A stretch of 64,000 bases of DNA from Paraburkholderia sp041321145 (GCF_041321145.1 NZ_JBGGWA010000002.1:310001-374000), one strand, 5' to 3'; counted from the stretch's first letter, positions 50,448-60,395 are shown. A program made the numbers and translations. The notes: a model not told the origin generated them from the sequence alone.

Positions 50448-53285
50448 ATGAGCAATAAGAAAGCCGATTCGAAACCGCAGTCACGCTACCCGGTCAACCT
50501 GCTCGACACGCCGTTCCCGATGCGGGGCGACCTGCCCAAGCGCGAGCCGCAATGGGTCAAGGAATGGCAGGAACGCAAGGTCTACGAGACGATCCGCGCA
50601 GCCAGCAAAGGCCGTAAGAAGTTCATCCTGCACGACGGGCCGCCGTATGCGAACGGCGACATCCACCTCGGCCACGCGGTGAACAAGATCCTGAAGGACA
50701 TGATCGTCAAGGCGCGCAATCTGGCGGGCTTCGACGCGGTCTACGTGCCGGGCTGGGATTGCCACGGCATGCCGATCGAAATCCAGATCGAAAAGCAGTT
50801 CGGCAAGTCGCTGCCGGCCGCCGAAGTAATGCAGAAGGCACGCGCCTACGCGACCGAACAGATCGAGAAGCAGAAGGTCGGCTTCCGCCGTCTGGGCGTG
50901 CTCGGCGATTGGGACAACCCGTACAAGACGATGAACTTCACGAACGAAGCCGGCGAAATCCGCGCGCTCGCGAAGATCCTGGAAAAGGGTTACGTGTTCC
51001 GCGGCCTGAAACCGGTCAACTGGTGTTTCGACTGCGGCTCGGCCTTGGCCGAAGCGGAAGTGGAATACAAGGACAAGACCGATCCGACCATCGACGTGCT
51101 GTTCAGCTTCGCCGAACCGCAAAAGACCGCGCAGGCGTTCGGTTTGAATGCGTTGCCGCGTAACGAAGGCGGCATCGTGATCTGGACCACCACGCCGTGG
51201 ACCATTCCCGCCAACCAAGCGCTGAATCTGCACCCGGAAATCGTCTACGCGCTGGTCGATACACCGCGCGGCTTGCTGATCCTCGCCGAAGAGCGTGTTG
51301 AAGCGTGCCTGAAATTGTACGGACTGGAAGGCACGATCGTCGCCACCACACCGGGCGCGAAGCTCGTCAACCTGCGCTTCAATCACCCGCTCGCGTCCGC
51401 CCATCCGGGCTATAAGCGTACGGCGCCGGTTTATCTCGGCGAGTACGTGACGACCGAAACGGGTACGGGGGTGGTCCACTCGTCGCCGGCGTACGGCGTG
51501 GAAGACTTCGTGTCGTGCAAGGCGCACGGCATGTCCGACTCGGACATCATCAATCCGGTGATGGGCGACGGCCGTTATATCGAATCGCTCGCGCTGTTCG
51601 GCGGCCTCTCGATCTGGGCCGCCAACCCGCAGATCGTCGAAGCGCTGCAGGCTGCCGGTTCGCTGATGCGCACCGAGAAATACACGCACAGCTACATGCA
51701 CTGCTGGCGCCACAAGACGCCGATCATCTACCGCGCAACCTCGCAATGGTTCGCCGGCATGGACGTGAAGCCGAACGACTCGGACAGGACGCTGCGCGAA
51801 ACCGCGCTCGAAGGCATCGAAAACACCGCCTTCTATCCCTCGTGGGGCAAGCAGCGCCTGTTCAGCATGATTGCCAACCGCCCGGACTGGACGCTGTCGC
51901 GTCAGCGTCAATGGGGCGTGCCGATGGCGTTCTTCGTGCACAAGGAAACCGGCGAGCTGCATCCGCGCACGCTGGAGTTACTCGAAAAAGTCGCGCAACG
52001 CGTCGAGAAGGCCGGCATCGAAGCATGGCAAACGCTCGACCCGCGCGAACTGCTCGGCGACGACGCCAACATGTACGAGAAGAACCGCGACACGCTCGAC
52101 GTCTGGTTCGACTCCGGCACGACGCACTGGCACGTGCTGCGCGGCTCGCATAAAGACGAATTGCAATTCCCGGCCGATCTGTATCTGGAAGGCTCGGACC
52201 AGCACCGCGGCTGGTTCCACTCGTCGCTCCTGACGGCGTCGATGCTCGACGGCCGCCCGCCCTACAACGCGCTGCTGACGCACGGCTTCACGGTCGACGG
52301 CGAAGGCCGCAAGATGAGCAAGTCGCTCGGCAACGGTATCGATCCGCATGAAGTGGCGAACCGCCTCGGCGCGGAAATCATCCGTTTGTGGATCGCCTCG
52401 ACCGATTACTCGGGAGAACTCGCGATCTCCGAGGAAATCCTGAAGCGCGTGACGGAAGGCTATCGCCGTATCCGCAACACGCTGCGCTTCCTGCTCGCGA
52501 ACCTGTCGGACTTCGACTTCGCGCAACACGCGCGTCCGGTGGAAGACTGGCTCGAGATCGATCGCTATGCGGTGGCGCTGTCGGCGAATCTGCAAAACGA
52601 CATCCTCTCGCACTACGAAAAGTACGAATTCCACCCGGTAGTCGCGAAGCTGCAAACGTTCTGCTCCGAAGACCTCGGCGGCTTCTATCTGGACGTGCTG
52701 AAGGACCGCCTGTACACCACGGCGGCCGACTCCGTCGCTCGCCGTTCGGCTCAGACCGCGCTGTATCACATCGCGCACGGCCTGCTGCGCTTGATGGCCC
52801 CGTTCCTGTCGTTCACCGCCGAAGAAGCGTGGAAGATCTTCTCGCCGAACAGCGAAACGATCTTCACCGAGACCTACCACGCGTTCCCGGCCGTGCCGGA
52901 CGCCGGCAACCTGCTCGACAAATGGACGCTGCTGCGCGCCGCGCGTAGCGACGTGACCAAGGCGCTGGAAGAAGCACGTGTCGCGAACCTGATTGGTTCG
53001 TCGCTGCAGGCTGAAGTCGAAATCCGCGCGAGCGGCGCGCGTTACGACGCGCTCGCCAGCCTCGCCGACGACCTGAAGTTCGTGCTGATCACGTCGGCGG
53101 CGAACGTTGTGAAGGTCGGCAGCGAGGCGGAAGAAGGCGTCGAAGTCATCGCCTCGAAGTATCTGAAGTGCGAGCGTTGCTGGCACTACCGCGCGGACGT
53201 CGGCACCAACGCCGAGCATCCCAACCTGTGCGGCCGCTGCTTCAGCAATCTGTTCGGCAACGGCGAAACGAGGAGCGCGGCATAA
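50448..53285 (+). CDS. ileS: Isoleucyl-tRNA synthetase IleS
   Basis: A 945-residue class I synthetase. The HIGH motif is HLGH at 73-76 (GPPYANGDIHLGHAV), KMSKS is at about 622-626, the editing domain lies between (TTTPWTIPANQALNLHPE; GVVHSSPAYGVEDF), and a C-terminal zinc knuckle CERCWHYRADVG...CGRCFSNL is present. ATG 50448 was chosen; the frame begins 87 codons earlier inside ribF. Its stop overlaps the lspA start (TAATG). Confidence 0.97.
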   Translation: MSNKKADSKPQSRYPVNLLDTPFPMRGDLPKREPQWVKEWQERKVYETIRAASKGRKKFILHDGPPYANGDIHLGHAVNKILKDMIVKARNLAGFDAVYVPGWDCHGMPIEIQIEKQFGKSLPAAEVMQKARAYATEQIEKQKVGFRRLGVLGDWDNPYKTMNFTNEAGEIRALAKILEKGYVFRGLKPVNWCFDCGSALAEAEVEYKDKTDPTIDVLFSFAEPQKTAQAFGLNALPRNEGGIVIWTTTPWTIPANQALNLHPEIVYALVDTPRGLLILAEERVEACLKLYGLEGTIVATTPGAKLVNLRFNHPLASAHPGYKRTAPVYLGEYVTTETGTGVVHSSPAYGVEDFVSCKAHGMSDSDIINPVMGDGRYIESLALFGGLSIWAANPQIVEALQAAGSLMRTEKYTHSYMHCWRHKTPIIYRATSQWFAGMDVKPNDSDRTLRETALEGIENTAFYPSWGKQRLFSMIANRPDWTLSRQRQWGVPMAFFVHKETGELHPRTLELLEKVAQRVEKAGIEAWQTLDPRELLGDDANMYEKNRDTLDVWFDSGTTHWHVLRGSHKDELQFPADLYLEGSDQHRGWFHSSLLTASMLDGRPPYNALLTHGFTVDGEGRKMSKSLGNGIDPHEVANRLGAEIIRLWIASTDYSGELAISEEILKRVTEGYRRIRNTLRFLLANLSDFDFAQHARPVEDWLEIDRYAVALSANLQNDILSHYEKYEFHPVVAKLQTFCSEDLGGFYLDVLKDRLYTTAADSVARRSAQTALYHIAHGLLRLMAPFLSFTAEEAWKIFSPNSETIFTETYHAFPAVPDAGNLLDKWTLLRAARSDVTKALEEARVANLIGSSLQAEVEIRASGARYDALASLADDLKFVLITSAANVVKVGSEAEEGVEVIASKYLKCERCWHYRADVGTNAEHPNLCGRCFSNLFGNGETRSAA

Positions 53286-53791
53286 TGGCAAGAACCATGT
53301 CGAAAACGTCGTCTGGAAACAGTTCGCTGGCGCCTTGGCTTGGCGTCGCGCTGATCGTGATTCTGTTCGATCAGCTCACCAAGATCGCGATTCAGAAAGT
53401 GTTCGCCTACGGGGTTCCGCATGAGGTCACGCCGTTTTTCAACCTGATCCTCGTGTACAACCGTGGCGCCGCCTTCAGCTTCCTCGCGATGGCGGGCGGC
53501 TGGCAGCGCTGGGCGTTCACCGCGCTCGGCGTGGTCGCGGCACTCGTGATCTGCTACCTGCTCAAGCGTCATGGCGGACAGAAGATGTTCTGCACGGCGC
53601 TCTCGCTGATTCTCGGCGGGGCGCTCGGCAACGTGATCGACCGGCTCGCGTACGGCCATGTGATCGACTTTCTCGATTTCCATGTGCGCACATGGCATTG
53701 GCCGGCGTTCAATCTCGCCGACAGCGCGATCACGATCGGGGCGATCCTGCTCGTGCTCGACGAGTTGCGGCGCGTGCGCGGCTCACGCTAA
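53285..53791 (+). CDS. lspA: Lipoprotein signal peptidase LspA
   Basis: A 168-residue inner-membrane aspartyl peptidase that removes signal peptides from prolipoproteins. Four hydrophobic helices are present, and the catalytic motifs NVIDRLAYGHVIDFLDFH and FNLADSAI supply the two Asp residues. GAGGAG precedes ATG 53285, which overlaps the ileS stop by one base. Confidence 0.97.
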   Translation: MARTMSKTSSGNSSLAPWLGVALIVILFDQLTKIAIQKVFAYGVPHEVTPFFNLILVYNRGAAFSFLAMAGGWQRWAFTALGVVAALVICYLLKRHGGQKMFCTALSLILGGALGNVIDRLAYGHVIDFLDFHVRTWHWPAFNLADSAITIGAILLVLDELRRVRGSR

Positions 53792-53955
53792 CGCCGCTTA
53801 GGCCGTTTGGGCCGCGCTTTATGTGCGCGCTTGCGTCCGGGCTATGTTTGCGCCTTTGTCCGCGCCTTTGTCCGCGGTAACGCCCGGTTCGCAGGCGGCT
53901 AGCGGGGCGACACCCGCACCGCTAGCCCGCCACCACGCTTTGTCGGAGGCTTTCG

Positions 53956-55170
53956 TTGGCAACCGCAGAACTCGCAGGAAAACACCTCGTCCTCGGCATG
54001 ACGGGCGGCATTGCCTGCTACAAGATCGCCGAACTCTCGCGTCTGTTGACCAAGGCCGGCGCAACCGTGCAGGTCGTGATGACCGAAGCGGCGACGCAAT
54101 TCATCACCCCCGTCACGATGCAGGCCCTCTCCGGCCGGCCGGTGTACACGAGCCAGTGGGACGGGCGCGTGCCGAACAACATGGCGCACATCGATCTGTC
54201 ACGTGAAGCCGACGCGATCGTCATTGCGCCCGCCTCCACCGATTTCCTCGCCAAACTTGCGCACGGCATGGCCGACGATCTGCTCTCGACGCTATGTGTC
54301 GCGCGCGATTGTCCGCTGCTCGTCGTGCCCGCGATGAACCGGCAGATGTGGCAAAACCCGGCCACGCAGCGCAATGTCACGCAACTGCGCGCGGACGGCA
54401 TCGAAGTGCTCGGCCCGGATTCGGGTCCGCAGGCGTGCGGCGAAGTCGGAGACGGGCGGATGCTCGAAGCGGCCGCTACTTACGAAGCGATCGCGTCGTT
54501 CTTCGCGCCCAAGATCCTGTCCGGGCGTCGCGTGTTGTTGACCGCCGGTCCGACCTTCGAACCACTCGATCCAGTGCGTGGCATCACCAATCGTTCGAGT
54601 GGCAAGATGGGCTTTGCGTTGGCGCGGGCCGCGCAGCAAGCCGGTGCCGACGTGCACCTGGTGGCCGGTCCCGTCGCCCTGGAAACGCCGTGGGGCGTAT
54701 TCCGCGAAGACGTGCAAACCGCGCAGCAGATGCACGAGGCGGTGATGCGCTCGGTCGCCGACTACGACATTTTCATCGGCGTAGCCGCGGTGGCCGACTG
54801 GCGCGTCGATCATGCCAGCGAGCACAAGATCAAGAAGGCCGCTGACCGTGCGCTGCCGACCTTCTCGTTCGTCGAGAATCCGGACATTCTGGCCTCGGTC
54901 GCGAGCCTGCCGCATCCGCCGTTCGCAGTCGGCTTTGCAGCGGAAAGCGGCGACCTCGAAGTGCATGGCGAAGAAAAGCGCCTGCGCAAGAATGTGCCGC
55001 TGTTGATCGGCAATCTCGGACCGCTGACCTTCGGCCTCGACGATAACGAGGTCATTCTGTTCGAAGCTGGCAGCGCAACGAAGCTGCCGCGCGCCGACAA
55101 GCAGACGCTCGCGCGCGCCTTGATCGCCGAAATTGCGAAGCGTCTGCCCGACACAAGTCTGATTCGCTGA
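53956..55170 (+). CDS. coaBC: CoaBC: phosphopantothenoylcysteine decarboxylase/synthetase
   Basis: A 404-residue bifunctional enzyme of coenzyme A synthesis. The N-terminal flavin domain has VLGMTGGIACYK, NNMAHIDLS (His) and CGEVGDGRM (Cys); the C-terminal synthetase half starts RVLLTAGPTFEPLDPVRGITNRSSGKMG and keeps the VADWRVDHASEHKIKK block. Translation appears to start at TTG 53956, preceded by GGAGG. The 164-bp gap before it contains a 12-bp tandem repeat. Confidence 0.95.
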   Translation: MATAELAGKHLVLGMTGGIACYKIAELSRLLTKAGATVQVVMTEAATQFITPVTMQALSGRPVYTSQWDGRVPNNMAHIDLSREADAIVIAPASTDFLAKLAHGMADDLLSTLCVARDCPLLVVPAMNRQMWQNPATQRNVTQLRADGIEVLGPDSGPQACGEVGDGRMLEAAATYEAIASFFAPKILSGRRVLLTAGPTFEPLDPVRGITNRSSGKMGFALARAAQQAGADVHLVAGPVALETPWGVFREDVQTAQQMHEAVMRSVADYDIFIGVAAVADWRVDHASEHKIKKAADRALPTFSFVENPDILASVASLPHPPFAVGFAAESGDLEVHGEEKRLRKNVPLLIGNLGPLTFGLDDNEVILFEAGSATKLPRADKQTLARALIAEIAKRLPDTSLIR

Positions 55171-55248
55171 TAGCGACTCGCGGCGGTGCTGCTTGCAGCC
55201 ATCGCGAGCCGCTTTCTAGCGCACTGAATCATCTGGAGCAGTACTGCC

Positions 55249-56268
55249 ATGACGCTACTTTCCGTGCTCGATCAAACGCCCGTGATCGGCGGGCACTCAG
55301 TGGCAGACGCGATCGCCGCCACCGTCGAACTCGCCCAGCTTGCTGACGATCTCGGCTACACGCGCTACTGGTGCGCAGAGCATCACGGCTTGCGCGGCGT
55401 GTCGAATCCTTGCCCTGAGGTGATGCTGGCGCGCCTCGGCAGCGTGACCAAACGTATTCGCATCGGCTCCGGTGGCATCATGCTGCCGTACTACAGCCCG
55501 TTCAAGGTCGCCGAGCAATTCATGATGCTTGAGGCGCTCTTTCCGAATCGCATCGATCTCGGCGTAGGACGCGCGCCGGGCGGCGATATGCGCACGGCGC
55601 AAGCGGTGGCCGCTGGCGCCTACAATCGCGGCGACATTTTCCCGCAGCAAGTCGCGGATCTGGTCGGCCTGATGCACGGCACACTGCCCGAGGGTCATCT
55701 CGCGCACGGCGTGCTCCTGCAACCGCAGATCAATACGCGTCCGCAATTGTGGATACTCGGTTCGAGCGAATTCGGCGGCCTGTTGGCGGCGCAACTGGGC
55801 ATCCGTTTCGCATTCGCGCATTTCATCAACGCGCACTTCGGGCATCAAGTGGCGCTCGCCTATCGGGATCGATTCAAAGCCAGCCAGGAAGCGCAGCAAC
55901 CCTATCTGGCTGCGGCCGCGTTCGTCATCTGCGCGGACACCGAACAGGAAGCGGCCGACCTGGAGAAAGCCGTCGACTTGCGTCGGGTGCAAATGGCTTA
56001 TGGCTTGAACGAGCCGATCCCGACGGTCGAACAGGGCGTCGCGCAGGAATACGGCGAACGCGAGCAACTGGTGATCGACCGCGAGAAGCCGCGCAGTATC
56101 ATCGGCACGCCGGAAACCGTAACCGAACGCATGCAAGACTTGCAGGCGCAATTCCAGGCCGACGAACTGATCGTGCTCACCGTGGCGGGCAGCTACCGCG
56201 CTCGCCTGCGCTCCTATGAACTTCTCGCCGAAGCGTTCGAACTTGGACGCCCGGCCCCCACCCCTTAA
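55249..56268 (+). CDS. LLM-class (luciferase-like) flavin oxidoreductase
   Basis: A 339-residue FMN- or F420-dependent monooxygenase-like protein. Blocks are LSVLDQTPVIGG, LGYTRYWCAEHHGLRGVSNPCPEVMLARLGSVTKRIRIGSGGIMLPYYSPFKVAEQFMMLEALFPNRIDLGVGRAPG and WILGSSEFGGLLAAQLGIRFAFAHF, as in the MsnO8/YhbW branch. The substrate is unknown. It lies 78 bp after coaBC and 14 bp before dut, and may be part of the same transcript. Confidence 0.88.
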   Translation: MTLLSVLDQTPVIGGHSVADAIAATVELAQLADDLGYTRYWCAEHHGLRGVSNPCPEVMLARLGSVTKRIRIGSGGIMLPYYSPFKVAEQFMMLEALFPNRIDLGVGRAPGGDMRTAQAVAAGAYNRGDIFPQQVADLVGLMHGTLPEGHLAHGVLLQPQINTRPQLWILGSSEFGGLLAAQLGIRFAFAHFINAHFGHQVALAYRDRFKASQEAQQPYLAAAAFVICADTEQEAADLEKAVDLRRVQMAYGLNEPIPTVEQGVAQEYGEREQLVIDREKPRSIIGTPETVTERMQDLQAQFQADELIVLTVAGSYRARLRSYELLAEAFELGRPAPTP

Positions 56269-56282
56269 ACCTTCGAACCTGC

Positions 56283-56729
56283 ATGAAACTCGACCTGAAG
56301 ATTCTCGATGCGCGGATGCGCGACCAACTCCCGGCCTACGCAACCACCGGCAGCGCGGGCCTCGACCTGCGCGCCTGCCTCGACGAACCGTTGACGCTGA
56401 AACCCGGCGAAACCGCGCTGGTGCCGACGGGTCTGGCGATTCACGTCGCCGATCCGGGCTATGCCGCGTTGATTCTGCCGCGCTCGGGTCTGGGCCATAA
56501 GCATGGCATCGTGCTGGGTAACCTGGTCGGCCTGATCGATTCGGATTACCAAGGTCAGCTGATGATCTCGACGTGGAACCGTGGCGAGACTACGTTCGTG
56601 CTGAATCCGATGGAGCGCCTCGCGCAACTGGTGATCGTGCCGGTGGTTCAGGCCGAGTTCAATATCGTGGATGATTTTGCGGAAAGCGAGCGTGGTGCGG
56701 GCGGTTTCGGCAGCACGGGCAAGCACTAA
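56283..56729 (+). CDS. dut: Deoxyuridine 5'-triphosphate nucleotidohydrolase Dut
   Basis: A 148-residue trimeric dUTPase. All family motifs are visible: AGLDLRAC (1), PRSGLG (2), GNLVGLIDSDYQGQL (3), NPMERLAQLVIVP (4) and the glycine-rich tail RGAGGFGSTGKH (5). It converts dUTP to dUMP, preventing uracil incorporation. The coaBC-dut neighbourhood is common in proteobacteria. Confidence 0.97.
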   Translation: MKLDLKILDARMRDQLPAYATTGSAGLDLRACLDEPLTLKPGETALVPTGLAIHVADPGYAALILPRSGLGHKHGIVLGNLVGLIDSDYQGQLMISTWNRGETTFVLNPMERLAQLVIVPVVQAEFNIVDDFAESERGAGGFGSTGKH

Positions 56730-56785
56730 GGATGCCGCATCGCATTGCGGCATGGACCGCAATGCGACGTATAGTCAAGAACGCA

Positions 56786-56828
56786 AAAAGCAGAACGGCG
56801 CGGGTTTAATCCCGCGCCGTTCTGCTTT
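56786..56828. terminator. Bidirectional terminator between dut and clpA
   Basis: AAAAGCAGAACGGCGCGGG, loop TTTAAT, CCCGCGCCGTTCTGCTTT: a stem of about 15 bp between convergent genes. Confidence 0.93.
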
Positions 56829-56844
56829 CAGGTACGACTCAAAC

Positions 56845-59142
56845 TTACTCGACTTCGACCGCTTCCGGATTCGGATTGCGCGGCGCCGGATGCTCGTCGA
56901 AGGTCAACTGCACCTTGTCTTCCGCATCGACATCCACCGTCACGCGGCCGCCGTTCATCAGCTTGCCGAACAGCAACTCGTCGGCCAGTGCACGACGGAT
57001 CGTGTCCTGGATCAGACGCTGCATCGGCCGCGCGCCCATCAACGGATCGAAACCGTGCTTGGCGAGATGCGCACGCAGTGCGTCGGTGAAGAGCGCATCG
57101 ACCTTCTTCTCATGCAGCTGATCTTCCAGTTGCATCAGGAACTTGTCGACCACGCGCATGATGATTTCTTCATCGAGCGAGCGGAAGCTGATCGTCGCGT
57201 CCAGACGGTTACGGAACTCCGGCGTGAACATGCGCTTGATGTCGACCATTTCGTCGCCGGTCTCCCGGCGATTCGTGAAGCCGATCACCGATTTGCCCAT
57301 CGCCTCGGCGCCCGCATTCGTCGTCATGATGATGATGACGTTGCGGAAATCCGCCTTACGGCCGTTGTTGTCCGTCAGCGTGCCGTGGTCCATCACCTGC
57401 AGCAGCACGTTGTAGATGTCCGGATGCGCCTTCTCGATTTCGTCGAGCAACAACACGCAGTGCGGCTTCTTCGTGACGGCTTCGGTCAACAGACCGCCCT
57501 GGTCGAAACCGACATAGCCCGGCGGCGCGCCGATCAAACGGCTCACCGCATGACGTTCCATGTATTCCGACATGTCGAAGCGGATCAGTTCGATCCCCAG
57601 CGTGAACGCCAGTTGCTTCGCCACTTCCGTCTTGCCGACGCCGGTGGGACCGGAGAACAGGAACGCGCCGATCGGCTTGTCCAGCTTGCCGAGACCCGCG
57701 CGCGCCATCTTGATCGCGGCCGACAGCGCGTCGATGGCCGGGTCTTGCCCGAACACCACGCTCTTCAGATCGCGATCCAGCGTTTGCAGCTTGCTGCGAT
57801 CGTCTTGCGACACGCTTTGCGGCGGGACACGGGCGATCTTCGAGATGATTTCTTCGATCTCGTTCTTGCCGATGGTCTTCTTCTGCTTCGACTTCGGCAG
57901 GATGCGTTGTGCCGCGCCCGCTTCGTCGATCACGTCGATCGCCTTGTCCGGCAAATGACGATCCGTAATGAAGCGTGCCGACAATTCAGCCGCCGCCGAC
58001 AGCGCACCCGACGAATACTTCACGCCGTGATGCTCTTCGAAACGCGACTTCAGGCCGCGCAGGATCGCCACCGTCTGTTCGACGGTAGGCTCGGTCACGT
58101 CGACCTTCTGGAAACGACGCGACAATGCCGCATCCTTTTCGAAGATGCCGCGATATTCCGTGAACGTGGTCGCACCGATGCACTTCAGTGTGCCCGACGA
58201 CAAAGCCGGCTTCAGTAGATTCGATGCGTCCAGCGTACCGCCCGACGCGGCACCCGCGCCGATCAGCGTATGAATTTCGTCGATGAACAGGATGGCGTGC
58301 GGACGTTCCTTCAATTCCTTGAGGACCGTCTTCAGGCGTTGCTCGAAGTCGCCGCGATACTTGGTGCCGGCGAGCAGCGCGCCCATGTCGAGCGAATACA
58401 CCTGCGCATCGGCCAGGATATCCGGCACTTCGCCGCGCGTAATGCGCCAGGCGAGTCCTTCGGCGATCGCGGTCTTGCCGACGCCGGCCTCACCGACCAG
58501 TAGCGGATTGTTTTTGCGCCTGCGGCACAGCACCTGGACCACGCGCTCGACTTCCGACTCGCGCCCGATCAGCGGATCGATGCGGCCGTCTTTCGCCATC
58601 TGGTTCAGGTTCTGCGTGAACTGGGCGAGCGGCGTTTCCTTCTGCGCGGCAGCCTCGTCGGACTCGGCATTCGCGTCGCTCGCTTTCGCGGCGTCCGTGC
58701 TGCTGGTCTTGGCGATGCCATGCGAAATGAAGTTCACCACGTCCAGCCGCGTCACGCCCTGCTGCTGCAGGTAGTACACCGCATGCGAGTCCTTCTCGCC
58801 GAAGATCGCGACCAGCACATTCGCGCCGGTCACTTCCTTCTTGCCATTCGAGGTGGATTGCACATGCATGATCGCGCGCTGGATCACACGCTGGAAACCC
58901 AGCGTGGGCTGCGTGTCGACGTCGTCCGTGCCGGGCACGGTAGGCGTGTTGTCATGAATGAAGTTGCGCAGGTTCTGGCGCAGATCCTCGATATTGGCCG
59001 CGCATGCACGCAACACCTCCGCGGCCGTTGGATTGTCCAACAGTGCCAGCAAAAGATGTTCGACCGTGATGAACTCGTGCCGCGCCTGGCGTGCTTCCAT
59101 GAACGCCATGTGCAGGCTGACTTCCAGTTCCTGGGCAATCAT
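56845..59142 (-). CDS. clpA: ATP-dependent Clp protease ATPase subunit ClpA
   Basis: A 765-residue AAA+ unfoldase (E. coli 758) that feeds ClpP. The N-domain EVSLHMAFMEARQARHEFITVEHLLLALL is followed by D1 with GEAGVGKTAIAEGLA and IHTLIGAGAASGG, then D2 with GPTGVGKTEVAKQLA and the ClpP-docking-type loop in the ITNRRE...region. ATG 59142 overlaps the clpS stop by four bases (ATGA). The clpP gene is not in the window. Confidence 0.96.
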   Translation of the reverse strand: MIAQELEVSLHMAFMEARQARHEFITVEHLLLALLDNPTAAEVLRACAANIEDLRQNLRNFIHDNTPTVPGTDDVDTQPTLGFQRVIQRAIMHVQSTSNGKKEVTGANVLVAIFGEKDSHAVYYLQQQGVTRLDVVNFISHGIAKTSSTDAAKASDANAESDEAAAQKETPLAQFTQNLNQMAKDGRIDPLIGRESEVERVVQVLCRRRKNNPLLVGEAGVGKTAIAEGLAWRITRGEVPDILADAQVYSLDMGALLAGTKYRGDFEQRLKTVLKELKERPHAILFIDEIHTLIGAGAASGGTLDASNLLKPALSSGTLKCIGATTFTEYRGIFEKDAALSRRFQKVDVTEPTVEQTVAILRGLKSRFEEHHGVKYSSGALSAAAELSARFITDRHLPDKAIDVIDEAGAAQRILPKSKQKKTIGKNEIEEIISKIARVPPQSVSQDDRSKLQTLDRDLKSVVFGQDPAIDALSAAIKMARAGLGKLDKPIGAFLFSGPTGVGKTEVAKQLAFTLGIELIRFDMSEYMERHAVSRLIGAPPGYVGFDQGGLLTEAVTKKPHCVLLLDEIEKAHPDIYNVLLQVMDHGTLTDNNGRKADFRNVIIIMTTNAGAEAMGKSVIGFTNRRETGDEMVDIKRMFTPEFRNRLDATISFRSLDEEIIMRVVDKFLMQLEDQLHEKKVDALFTDALRAHLAKHGFDPLMGARPMQRLIQDTIRRALADELLFGKLMNGGRVTVDVDAEDKVQLTFDEHPAPRNPNPEAVEVE

Positions 59143-59453
59143 GCTTCCTCCATCACACACTGCAGCGGATGCCCGGCCTGCCGTGCGTGGGTAACGACTT
59201 GCTCGACTTTGGTCGACGCGATGTCCCGCGTATAGACCCCACAAACTCCCCTGCCCTCGCGATGCACCTTCAACATAACCTGTGTTGCGGTTTCTCGATC
59301 TTTATTGAAGTATTCCTGCACGATCATCACGACAAATTCCATTGGCGTGAAGTCGTCATTCAGCAGCACCACCTTGTACATGGACGGCGGCTTCAGCTTC
59401 TTTTCCTGCCGCTCCAGTACGGTGCCGTCCTGCTTGTCCGGGATAATCGCCAT
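59139..59453 (-). CDS. clpS: ClpA adaptor ClpS
   Basis: A 104-residue adaptor that binds N-degron substrates and hands them to ClpA. The core MYKVVLLNDDFTPMEFVVMIVQEYF includes the N-end binding Asn-Asp pair; later are the KVHREGRGVCGVYTRDIA segment and a conserved His. It is translationally coupled to clpA. Its upstream 550 bp separate it from cspA. Confidence 0.96.
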   Translation of the reverse strand: MAIIPDKQDGTVLERQEKKLKPPSMYKVVLLNDDFTPMEFVVMIVQEYFNKDRETATQVMLKVHREGRGVCGVYTRDIASTKVEQVVTHARQAGHPLQCVMEEA

Positions 59454-59832
59454 ACACCCATTCTAAACAACTAGGACAGGCCCGCAATCCTGTCAAAACC
59501 CGGCCGACCGGCCGGTAAGCCCGTTCGCTACCGCTTGATGGGTGATTACCCCCAAGCGTTGCGTCATTCGACGAGCCGATTGCGGAGCCGGCCCTTTCCT
59601 GTGATGCGTCGCGGCCATGCTGCGCCGCAGTCGGATCGAGTATCGCACAACCTGCCGGAGCTGGCTGAGGGCGCTCGCCGGGCCAACCGGCGGCGGGCTA
59701 ACCGCTGAACAGCAAGTGAGTCGATTATGCGACTTTTCAAGACGGCCCGCTTGCGCAACCGCACATAACGAAAGCGGGAAATACCCTGGAAAGTGCCTGT
59801 TTGCAACGCGACACCGGCATCTCAAAATTTTC
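59454..59832. other. Divergent intergenic region, clpS side
   Basis: No gene is supported. It should contain the clpS promoter on the minus strand, but no clear hexamers were found. Some moderate GC-rich palindromic words occur at 59500-59720. Confidence 0.35.
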
Positions 59833-59861
59833 TTGACACTCGAATTAAGAGCCTCAACAAT
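59833..59861 (+). promoter_or_regulatory. cspA promoter with a long 5' leader
   Basis: -35 TTGACA (59833-59838), 17-bp spacer, -10 AACAAT (59856-59861). Transcription would start near 59868, leaving a 5' untranslated region of about 130 bases, as is usual for cold-shock genes. Confidence 0.65.
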
Positions 59862-60000
59862 CAAGCTGGCACTTTTTTCACTGAGCCATAATCCGAAAAA
59901 ATGCCGATGGTGAGCTTGTGAGGAGGGAGCGGCTGCCTCGCGCGGTCGTCGAGCTTTTCGAGGGCTCGTGGTAGTGACATGAGTTACAGGGGAAGTTGGA

Positions 60001-60207
60001 ATGGCAACTGGTACGGTCAAATGGTTCAATGACGCAAAAGGTTTCGGATTCATCACGCCTGACGAAGGTGGTGAGGATCTGTTTGCACACTTCTCGGCCA
60101 TCCAGATGAATGGGTTCAAGACCCTCAAGGAAGGTCAAAAAGTAACCTTCGAGGTCGTGCAAGGCCCGAAAGGCAAACAGGCATCGAACATCCAGGCACC
60201 CGCCTGA
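60001..60207 (+). CDS. Cold-shock protein CspA family
   Basis: A 68-residue single OB-fold RNA/DNA-binding protein. RNP1 is KGFGFI (in VKWFNDAKGFGFITPD) and RNP2 is DLFAHF. It acts as an RNA chaperone. The gene name among paralogues cannot be fixed. ATG 60001 has AGGGGAAG upstream, and an intrinsic terminator follows 23 bp after the stop. Confidence 0.96.
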   Translation: MATGTVKWFNDAKGFGFITPDEGGEDLFAHFSAIQMNGFKTLKEGQKVTFEVVQGPKGKQASNIQAPA

Positions 60208-60229
60208 AACTGTTCGTTACCCGTCCTTT

Positions 60230-60260
60230 GAAACCCGGCTTCGTGCCGGGTTTCTTTTTT
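60230..60260 (+). terminator. Terminator after the csp gene
   Basis: GAAACCCGGC, loop TTCGT-type, GCCGGGTTTC, followed by six T. Confidence 0.93.
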
Positions 60261-60395
60261 GCGCGGCGCGTTCTGATCGCAGGCCTTAGGCACCCTCTGG
60301 ACACCGGCGAAGGCAGATGTTGTCCCGAGTATCAGGGATCCGTCAGTTTTCCGTACGTTATCGCACTTTCCATCCACCATTTCGACACGCCAAAA

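Noticed and set aside
50481..53291. Two long minus-strand frames antisense to ileS
   Set aside because: ileS has all class I synthetase motifs; the antisense translations show no motif and no ribosome sites.
53850..53873. Tandem GCGCCTTTGTCC x2 between lspA and coaBC
   Set aside because: Only two copies in non-coding sequence; no link to a feature, so it is treated as minor slippage.
56671..58218. A 515-codon open frame antisense to clpA
   Set aside because: Lies wholly opposite strongly conserved AAA+ motifs, and its composition (Arg, His, Gln) is typical of a reverse-frame shadow.
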